A stretch of DNA of 64,000 nucleotides, taken from contig NC_026743.1 of the NCBI RefSeq assembly GCF_000210295.1, forward strand, positions 3,658,001 to 3,722,000. The letters run 5' to 3'. Positions within the stretch are counted from its first letter, which is position 1. Each line of letters opens with the position of its first letter. Positions 50,922 to 58,768 of this stretch are shown here, in pieces. The position numbers were made by a program, and so were the translations under genes. The stretch is from Trypanosoma brucei gambiense DAL972 (lineage: Eukaryota; Euglenozoa; Kinetoplastea; Trypanosomatida; Trypanosomatidae). Below the pieces are notes generated by a model. The model worked only from the letters and a program-made list of their open reading frames with translations. It was not told where the DNA came from and made no database searches.

Positions 50922-51370
50922 TTTTTTCTTGTCTTTCTTGCATAAACGTGGAGACACGGATTTTTTTAAAAAAAAAAAAGAGAGAGAAAACGGAAAAGAA
51001 ATGTGGGTGCACTCAATATAGGAAAGGAAGTGAGAGTACATATGAAGCCAACTTTTTGTACGTATGCTTACGGAGACATAAGGAATGTATATAATTTCAT
51101 TACCTTGCGTCATGTTTGTTGCCATACGCTATCTTTACGTGTGTGTTTGTGTGTTTGTGTGTGGGGGGGGGGGGAAATGTGAGGAGTTTTTCTTTATTTT
51201 CTTTCTATTTCTTTTTATTTTTCTTTCTTTGCTTCATAGGGTTTTTTTTTCTTGCGGTTCGAGCACAATCTGTGGTTTTACCTCTGTTGTTGCTCCCATC
51301 CCTTTGTATCCCCTTCTTGCATTTCTTCTCTTTTTTTGTGTGTGTGCGTTTGAGTGTGAATGTGTTTGTT

Positions 51371-51416
51371 AGTGATTATATATATATATATATTATATAT
51401 TATTATTATTATTATT
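51371..51416. repeat. TA and TTA microsatellites
   Basis: A run of TA dinucleotides (about 51377-51402) passes into ATT/TTA trinucleotides up to about 51416. It is simple-sequence DNA in a gene-free region. Confidence 0.8.
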
Positions 51417-52223
51417 TTCTTCTCCCCTCCACCCTTTTCCACTTTTGTCTATCCCTAATCTTTATTATTACTATTGTTGTTTTTGTTACTGTTAATGTTA
51501 ATGTTACAGGTGTGGTGTTTCCCCACTGCTCTTTTGTTTTGTCTTTAGTTGGGGCAGATGGTCGATTTTCAGTCATTAGTTTTGCTTCTATCGTTTCTTC
51601 TCCAATGACCGAGAAGATCTTTTTTTCTTTAAAAAAAGAAAAGGAAAAAAAGAAAAGAAAACAAGAAACTACAGATCTTGTCCACTCGAATTGCGTGACA
51701 AGGGCCAATCTGTATTTGTTTTTTTCATGTGAGTGACTCACTCGTTTGACCGTTTTCTTGTGTTGTTCAATTTTGTCGTTTTGTTCAGGGTTTATCAAAT
51801 TATCTCCATTGTGCATTCACTTGAATCACACGGATAGCTTCTGAAACAATATAAAGCAGAAACGAAATTTTCTCTTCCCTCCATTTTGCTTTTTCCTCGC
51901 AGCCAATCACGCAATTCATTTACTTTTTTGCACTGCGCTTTCTTTCTTTCTTTCTTTTTTTTCTTACTTTTTGCTCCCTCCCTTTTTTCTTCTCCTCTTG
52001 TAGTGGTCGCGCTTCATTGTTGTTGTTGGTTTTTTTTTTGTGTGTGTGTGTGTGCGTTTTTTCTCATTTTTGCTTCCAGTAAGTTCATTTTCCTCCCCCC
52101 CTTCCCTCCTTCAGTAACACACCGCTACACACTCACCCATTCATGATTACCATTCTTAATTATTGTGGTTGCCATCATTGCTGTTGTTGGTGAGTTTTAT
52201 TCCTTTTCATGTGCGTGGAGGAG

Positions 52224-52225
<2 letters not shown>

Positions 52226-52272
<47 letters not shown>
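52226..52272. repeat. (TG)n microsatellite, about 23 units
   Basis: A perfect TG/GT tract of about 47 bases, the longest simple repeat of the window. It lies about 760 bases upstream of the LST8-like gene. Confidence 0.95.
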
Positions 52273-52274
<2 letters not shown>

Positions 52275-52950
52275 CAGTTTCAAATGAGTCACAACATAAA
52301 ATACTTTTTTTTTTTAAAAAAAAAAGTAAAGGTACCAAATGAAAGTGCCGTTTATGAGAGGGAGGGGAAACAAGAAGGAAGAAGAGGTGTGTTGGGGGGG
52401 GAGAGAGAAAGTTTGTGATTATTTAATTCTACCATTTCTTTTTGGTGCTTTTCCTTATGTTCCCTGTTTTGTTTTATCACTGACCCATCTTGCGTTTCAT
52501 CAACAACACACTTTACGTGTACGAACAAACCCCCACCATACACCCCAAAAAACAAAAGGGGAACCAATCCAGATGTATACATGTTGAAGGAAGAACACCA
52601 TACACTCATACACATATATAAAATATATAAATGAATATAAGTATATTTTTTTTTTAATTTTTCTTTGAAATATGTTTTGTCTACCCAAGTACTCGTTACA
52701 AAAATGTAGACTCCCTTTCACTGTTCTCCTCAACATTTTTTTTCGACAGTTGTTATCAATATTCGGCTTCATTTGTATCTTCTCTTTCTGTGCACTTGTA
52801 CATACGCATCTCCATTTACATCTTACTTTCCTTCTCCTTTCCTTCGCTTCAGGAAAAAGGCTGTGGAACAAGTGAAGTAAAGAGGAGGAAGGGGAGGAGA
52901 AAACCTTCAACGGAATACGAACTTTATTCTGTTTTGTTTTTCATTTATTC

Positions 52951-52987
52951 CGTTTCCTTTTTTTTTTCTTTAAACGAAAAGTAACAG
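52951..52987 (+). promoter_or_regulatory. Putative trans-splice acceptor for LST8-like gene
   Basis: A pyrimidine run (52951-52971, nearly all T) is followed by AG at 52980-52981 and CAG at 52985-52987. It lies about 45 bases before the ATG at 53031. Confidence 0.5.
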
Positions 52988-53030
52988 GAGGGAGGGAAGG
53001 AGGGGAAACGCATCGTGAGTACCAAACCAA

Positions 53031-55145
53031 ATGAGTTCTACATTTATTGTATCCGCTTCTTATGACAAAGAAATACGCTTTTGGGACGGATCAACGGGCC
53101 GAACAGTCCGCAGTTTTCCCTTTCAGGGATCACAGGTCAATGCGATGTTGACGATTCCAAACACCACACACCTCGCCGTTGGAGGATTTGGTGCCGTTCG
53201 CGTGTATGATATTGGAGTTGAAGCTGGATCAGCTGGGGGAAATAGTGGAACACAACCACCCCCAATTTTCTCCGTTTATGAAAATCAATACGCAATGAAC
53301 GTAACGAGCCTGGGGACGTTCCCACTCTACCCGCAGCGTGACGAGGAAATGCACTTAAACTCTGCGGAAGCTTCCATGAGTAGCTTGTTTTGCACTTCTG
53401 CAGACCTTGCTGCAACCGCCACATTAGACCCGACACCGACCACGGGCTCTGCTGGAGTGTTGACTGTTCTTTTCGCCACTTCGGAGGACGGGCACATTCG
53501 GTTTTTTAACGCAAACTCACCCACAACACTAAACCTTCTGCTCGATATTAGCGCGGGTGCGGCCATCACATGCAGTGCCGTCTCCCCGGATCGTCACACC
53601 TTGTTCACCGGTTCCCAGATCGGTCGCGTCTCGGTGTGGCACATACCAAGTATCGTTGCGGCAGCTGCGCAACACGGAGACAGCACTAGCAGAGGTGGTC
53701 TCTTTGCTAGTAAGCCAATGCAAGAGATTGCCTTCAATGGGGATTACACAGCCATTAGAAGTATAGCCGTGGAACCGCTGGCGCGTTGGGCTGTGGCAGC
53801 AACAAGTGCTGGGAAGCTTCATTTTATGTGTTTTGGAAGGTGCGCGCAGAACCTTACCGGCACACATGCCTCCGAGGCACACGCAGCTGGAAGGTTGGCG
53901 AATGAAGAGGTGCCTGGAGAAGAGGAAGAAACAAGCCCGCAAGTGCAGCGACCGGTAGCGGAGGGGACGGTCGCCGACAGCGCTCCCGCAATCGCCACGA
54001 ATGACTCTAGTTCACGTTCCATTAATTCCGCAAACACCCTGCGCCCTAGTTGCGGGCCCTTGTCTGTGCTTAAAACACATGGAAACGAAGGAAGTGGGGG
54101 TGACGTGGCTGCTAACGCTAGTGAGTCACCACTTGCTAACGATGGTGTGACATTTTCTGATGCAGTCGACGCCTCAGACACGGGAAATTCAGCCCCGGGA
54201 ATGGACGTGACCAAGAAGTTCAGCGCACCGGGCCTCTTGACCTCATCATCGGTCAATTCCTCATCCATTCAGCAACAATTTTTTTTGAAGGTTTTTCACT
54301 CGTTTCAGGCGCACCACAAATATATCCTTAAGGTGGCCATCTCACCCAATATAGATATCTTGGTGACATGTTGTGGGGACTACACCGTTGGGAGATTCGT
54401 CATCCCTCCGATACTTCAGTGCTGTGACGTGACGACCAAGCACGCTTCTGGGTGTGAAAGTGACTCCCACAGCGCAGGAGTATCCTCGCTGACAAGTGCG
54501 GTGAGATTGTCTGGCCTCACCGAGAAAAACACGGCGGCAGGTTCTGATCCCACAAACCAGGTGGCTGCAGCGGGGGATAACAATGGGGCCGGAGCTGGTG
54601 GTGCAACCGCAGCAAGTTCGTCCTCACTTCTTCAACCTAAGGCAGATGAGGGTGCCGCCCTCACTCCTACAGCGGCACCGTCAACGTCGTTTACTCATGA
54701 TGGATCAACTGGAAGCGTAGAAGATGGTGTAAAGCCGGTGGCTGCGGTAGCTAATGACCCTACCGTGAATGAATCTCAACCCTTGGCAACGATGGAAACG
54801 GTGAAAAAAATGACAAGTCCTGCTGACGCCCCAACAGAGAGGCATGATGCGTTCCACTTGGCCATGTCAAACTTTCCACAGCTGGTTGCAGAGGGAAGTA
54901 CACAAGTTAACATTGGCGATGGGGTTGAGTTCAAGGAACTAAAACCCCTGACAGGACACACGCGGTGGGTCTGGGACTGTGCCTTCAGTGATTGCGGGAG
55001 GTTTCTCTTCACAGCTAGCAGCGATCAAACGTTACGTATGTGGACCTCTCTCCTCAGTGACAGACCACATTCCACCAGCTTCGTTGGTCATATGAAGCCA
55101 GTGGTGTGCTGCATGCTCTATGTGGAAAGGAAAAAAAACCAATAG
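53031..55145 (+). CDS. LST8: LST8-like WD40 protein of TOR complexes, expanded
   Basis: The 704-residue protein has the blades of LST8/GbetaL. Blade 1 is SASYDKEIRFWDGSTGRTVR (about 8-27), then QGSQVNAMLTIP. Middle blades include AITCSAVSPDRHTLFTGSQ and RSIAVEPLARWAVAA. Late blades are FQAHHKYILKVAISPNIDIL (about 424-443) and LTGHTRWVWDCAFSDCGRFL (about 639-658), then ASSDQTLRMWTS and GHMKPVVCC. The sequences of the first and last blades are diagnostic for LST8, which stabilises the TOR kinase domain in TORC1 and TORC2. LST8 normally has about 300-330 residues. Here two Ser/Ala/Gly/Thr-rich inserts (about 265-418 and 458-635) sit between blades and double its size. The T-tract/CAG upstream and a short 5' UTR support the ATG. 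Confidence 0.88.
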   Translation: MSSTFIVSASYDKEIRFWDGSTGRTVRSFPFQGSQVNAMLTIPNTTHLAVGGFGAVRVYDIGVEAGSAGGNSGTQPPPIFSVYENQYAMNVTSLGTFPLYPQRDEEMHLNSAEASMSSLFCTSADLAATATLDPTPTTGSAGVLTVLFATSEDGHIRFFNANSPTTLNLLLDISAGAAITCSAVSPDRHTLFTGSQIGRVSVWHIPSIVAAAAQHGDSTSRGGLFASKPMQEIAFNGDYTAIRSIAVEPLARWAVAATSAGKLHFMCFGRCAQNLTGTHASEAHAAGRLANEEVPGEEEETSPQVQRPVAEGTVADSAPAIATNDSSSRSINSANTLRPSCGPLSVLKTHGNEGSGGDVAANASESPLANDGVTFSDAVDASDTGNSAPGMDVTKKFSAPGLLTSSSVNSSSIQQQFFLKVFHSFQAHHKYILKVAISPNIDILVTCCGDYTVGRFVIPPILQCCDVTTKHASGCESDSHSAGVSSLTSAVRLSGLTEKNTAAGSDPTNQVAAAGDNNGAGAGGATAASSSSLLQPKADEGAALTPTAAPSTSFTHDGSTGSVEDGVKPVAAVANDPTVNESQPLATMETVKKMTSPADAPTERHDAFHLAMSNFPQLVAEGSTQVNIGDGVEFKELKPLTGHTRWVWDCAFSDCGRFLFTASSDQTLRMWTSLLSDRPHSTSFVGHMKPVVCCMLYVERKKNQ

Positions 55146-56052
55146 GCAGGGGGTTGTGTCCTCCACTGGGTCTTATAACACTTGGGGTAAGGTGGATCGA
55201 CTGTGGTTTGTAGCGGTGTTGAGCTTTAACTAAATCGTGGACGCGCCGCGTGCTGGCGGAAGCAGCGGGGGTACAGGCAAATGTTGTGGGTGGTTGTGGG
55301 GGGAGGCGGGGAGGAGAGGTGATGCAACACATTAGGAGGGAAAGAAAGAGGGAAAGAGACAATGGCAAGTGAATGTATGCGAAGGGATTAGCGAGTTTTG
55401 GTAAATAAGCTCGATTTGCACTGGGGGACTTCGATGTTTCACGCTTATGCCCGCTGACTAGTGGTGGAGTGCTCGACTGAAAGCTATCCTAGCTGTTTTT
55501 GTTATTTTATTTACCCGTATCGCTGTAAGGTGTTGCCGACATTGCTAAAAGCAATGCATGGGGTGGTCAGTATAACGGCTGTCAACACCCTTGTAGCCTC
55601 CGCCTCCCCTCTTTTACCATTCCTTGCTTACTATATTTGACCTGTTGTCAAGACGCTACAGCCTATATCGTCGCGCAGTGGTCTCTGTTTCGTTGTTGTT
55701 GTTTTTTTTTGGTTGAGTCGATTCGTTTCCCATCTGGGGGACGGTGAGTACACTTTTTTTTTTGCTTATTTGCGTAGGCGACCGTGAAATGGATGTATCT
55801 CCGGCCCTGTTCGCAACAAATGAGCATGTGGAACCGTGCACGCATGAGTACACTTGTACGTATTTGCGGTTTCACTTCTTATGAATCTTTTGCACTTCCC
55901 TACTTGCTTGCTTAATTTTTCTACCGCATTTGTTTGCTGGCATTCTTCCGGCCCGGTCGCAACCAACGGTGGGCCATAATAATTTTCGCCCAAGCAATAA
56001 CAGCCGGGTGAGATCCGCAGATATATACACGCACACAAAACGACCTTAGTAG
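55146..56052 (+). other. Intergenic region
   Basis: No gene is seen. T runs at about 55702-55710 and 55755-55763 lie in otherwise mixed sequence. Pyrimidine-rich segments around 55895-55925 may serve splicing of the TruA-like gene. Confidence 0.55.
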
Positions 56053-57819
56053 ATGTTTGTTACCTCGCAACTAACACATATGCGGAGGCTCTCGGTATCG
56101 TTCCTACCGTTTCACCTGATCGTCACTACTCAGCGTCGCCCATTTGGTGGAAACTCGAAGGATGGGCACAAGGGGGAGGACAAACCGATAGAACGCGTAG
56201 GAGGAGTGCCGCCCACAGGTCCCCATCCGTTTAACATCACTAGTGGAGCAGAAGGACAAATCTCCAACCAGCAGCGCAAGGCCCACGATGCCATAACTCA
56301 ACTCTTCCGCGACGACGCGCAGCGAAAGGCACTATATCAGAAGCCTGGTAGGACCATTGGGGCCCAAACTACAACTGCCGCCATCTCGACGCCGCCGAAT
56401 GAAGATGAATTTGAGGGTCTGCAGCCCATTTCAGGTGATGCGGAGCCGTCGTCCATCACTGCAGTGGAGGCTGTGGAGCAAGAGTTGTTAGACGATGCTT
56501 TTTTGTATTTTCCACCTGCACAGCAGTCCGCGAGTGGCAGTGTCGCTACCACTACTACTAACGAACTGTACGTACCGGGACAGCAAATCATTCCTCCCGG
56601 ATTAACGCGCTACCGAGTGGATGTGCAATACCAGGGAAATGATTTTGATGGATGGTGGAAGAGCACGACACGCCAGCTTTTCAGACGTGAGGTCGGTTTA
56701 GATGGCTCAATCACGCGGGTGCCGGTAGCGGAGCCAGGAACCATCGGAAACGCTGCTGGGGCCTCTCGAGGGGAGACGATGGGTAGCAGATATCATGCGC
56801 GAACAGTGTTGGAGGAAGCACTTGCCGTGGCGCTCGATGTAAATACGGTCCGTGTTGTGGCCGGTGTCATACCTGAGGTCGGGGTGTCTGTGCGACGTCT
56901 CTGCTGTCACGTCGATGTACCCAGTCACATTGAGCTGCAGCCACGAACAGTGATTCAGCGGGCCACTATGTGGATGGAAAAACGCCAACAACCCCTAGCC
57001 ATTTTGAGTTATCGTCGATGCAAGAACCAAGATTTTCACGCACGCCACAGTGGCTTGAGGCGTGTCTATGTTTACCGCATTCTGAATCGTGTCGCACCGC
57101 CCTTATTCGACGCTGGGCTCCAGTGGCATGTAGATCGCCACCTCGATGTGGACCGGATGAAGCGATTTGCTAAAGCCCTTGAGGGCACAAAGGACTTCGG
57201 CTACTTTGCTGACCCCAAGATGGCAAATGCGCTGCGGCGGGCAGCCATGAGCCCTGGTGGTTTTTCTACAGGGGCAGTAACGGAAGAAAACTTCCAACCA
57301 AAAGCTACAGGGGAATCGCACCGAGTGACGCGCGGCAAAGCGCCGAAGGTGACGATGGAAAAAGGCCCCAGTAACCTTGATCGAGCCGCAGCGCTTCCAA
57401 CTTTTAACGAGTACGGCCAGCGAGTTGTGCAGCCAGGTGCTCATGGAAAAGAATATTACCGTGTTGCAACCAATCTACCGACGGTACGGACAGTCGACAG
57501 GCTTGATGTGGTGCGGCAGGATGATGAGGTGCTTATTTGGTTTGTAGGCCGCTCTTTCCTCCGTCATCAAATTCGAAATATGGTAAGTGTGCTGAAGGCA
57601 GCTGGACACGGTCTGTGGAATGATCTGGAACTCCAGCAGGCCCTGCAAAGCGGCTTTGAGCCGTCACGGCATCGGTTCAAGCGGGAGCGCTTCCCAACAG
57701 CACCGGCGTATGGCTTGACATTGTGGGATGTGGAGTACCCGGATCAGCACCGAGACGATTACGTGCAATTTGTCGATTCTGGACCATATGAACAAGTGAA
57801 CATCGCCCGTGACATATAA
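56053..57819 (+). CDS. TruA-like pseudouridine synthase, catalytic Asp position altered
   Basis: The 588-residue protein begins with a basic, hydroxylated stretch (MFVTSQLTHMRRLSVSFLPF), compatible with mitochondrial import. A polar segment follows, and from about residue 190 a TruA fold (YRVDVQYQGNDFDGWWK). DFHARHSGLRRVYVYRI (about 329-345) and FVGRSFLRHQIRNMVSVLKA (about 497-516) are clear TruA blocks. The family catalytic motif GRTDAGVHA is replaced by GVIPEVGVSV, so the nucleophilic Asp reads Glu275 and the Arg-Thr before it are lost. Catalysis of uridine-to-pseudouridine change is therefore doubtful. A structural or assembly role in RNA binding, for instance on the mitochondrial ribosome, is conceivable but is inference. 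A polar insert (about 398-455) splits the domain. Confidence 0.86.
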   Translation: MFVTSQLTHMRRLSVSFLPFHLIVTTQRRPFGGNSKDGHKGEDKPIERVGGVPPTGPHPFNITSGAEGQISNQQRKAHDAITQLFRDDAQRKALYQKPGRTIGAQTTTAAISTPPNEDEFEGLQPISGDAEPSSITAVEAVEQELLDDAFLYFPPAQQSASGSVATTTTNELYVPGQQIIPPGLTRYRVDVQYQGNDFDGWWKSTTRQLFRREVGLDGSITRVPVAEPGTIGNAAGASRGETMGSRYHARTVLEEALAVALDVNTVRVVAGVIPEVGVSVRRLCCHVDVPSHIELQPRTVIQRATMWMEKRQQPLAILSYRRCKNQDFHARHSGLRRVYVYRILNRVAPPLFDAGLQWHVDRHLDVDRMKRFAKALEGTKDFGYFADPKMANALRRAAMSPGGFSTGAVTEENFQPKATGESHRVTRGKAPKVTMEKGPSNLDRAAALPTFNEYGQRVVQPGAHGKEYYRVATNLPTVRTVDRLDVVRQDDEVLIWFVGRSFLRHQIRNMVSVLKAAGHGLWNDLELQQALQSGFEPSRHRFKRERFPTAPAYGLTLWDVEYPDQHRDDYVQFVDSGPYEQVNIARDI

Positions 57820-58768
57820 TGAGCGTAGCCGCGGATGGCAAAAACCTATGGTAAGTAACAAATTGCATGGGAGGAAGGGCCAAAAATACATCGCGTGCCT
57901 TTCGCTGTGACATTGCTCGTGGAATGAGAAGTGAGAGGACTCTCTCAGCTAACGAGGCTCATCAATACCGCGCGGTATGTGGGGCTATGAATGTTTCATT
58001 CTACGTCGCTTTTTATCGATCCACTAATATGGACGCTGTTTCAATTCCTGCCGGTGGTCCGCATACTTTCTCTTAAGTTAACGCTGTGAGTGAAGCGATC
58101 GCTTTTCTCCCATACACACATAAGGTTTCTGTCTTATTCGGCTTTGACTGAGCTGGATGGAGTCTGATCTCAAATACGATTAATTGCTCTTTTTTTTTTT
58201 TTAATTCTCTGACTTTTTTGGGGGTTGACTAGTGCATAAAAGCGCGGAGGAAAGGAGAGAATCAGTTGACAAGGCAGGGTACTAGTAACTAGGGAAAAAG
58301 TCAAGAAATAACAAAGAAGGGGAAAGAATTATTTTAATCAGTATTTCACATTTAGGGGACGTGGCTGCACCTGCGTACGTTCTCGTGACTCGATCACCTG
58401 CAGGGATTCACTCCCTTTTATTTTATCCTGTCCTTTGAAATTTGCTGGTACCCGTTGCCCTTGGCACGGTATAGAAACGATAAGGGTATTGGTTTAAGGT
58501 AGGCCACGTGAGGAATAACAAAGGCGTTCAAAAGAACATTTTCAGGGATCAGAGACTACTGCGTTTCCCTCACGAACATATAAAATAAGTGTACCGAGCA
58601 ACGGAGGTGCCATCAAGTTTACGCCCCCCCCCTTCCGCTTGCACTTTTAGGTGTCCGGGACGGTAAAAACAGAAAGGGAGGACGAGAGCGGTGTTAGCAC
58701 ACTCCTCCACTCTTTTTTTTTCTCTGTTGCGCTGTCACTGGTTTCCACCGCGCATCACTTCTCCTGGG
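57820..58768 (+). other. Intergenic region
   Basis: No gene is supported. T12 lies at 58190-58201, C8 at 58624-58631. The pyrimidine-rich stretch with a T run at 58703-58723, just before the next ATG, is a likely splice signal. A 69-codon frame at 57867-58076 has no features. Confidence 0.55.

Larger units (their letters stand above)
49962..53030 (+). other. 3-kb gene-free region, T- and GT-rich
   Basis: I find no supportable gene on either strand. From the FYVE stop the sequence goes through a purine tract (49962-49995), a long T-rich section (50020-50600), C13 at 50909-50921, GT-rich sequence leading into G10 (51130-51174), TA/TTA microsatellites (51373-51416), a pyrimidine-rich section (51880-52070) and a GT microsatellite (52226-52272). 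A T11/A10 palindrome lies at 52304-52327, and another TA-rich part follows near 52612-52660. Open frames such as 51116-51736 translate these low-complexity runs. It could be a long 3' UTR or an internal transcription start region. Confidence 0.6.

Noticed and set aside
51255..51268. GGTTCGAGC, tRNA B-box-like on the + strand
   Set aside because: The downstream bases do not complete the box or a T-stem and the upstream sequence is a T run.
51116..51736. 206-codon open frame on the + strand
   Set aside because: It translates T-rich, GT and TA/TTA simple repeats into Phe, Val and Tyr runs; no domain-like block or ordinary amino-acid composition.
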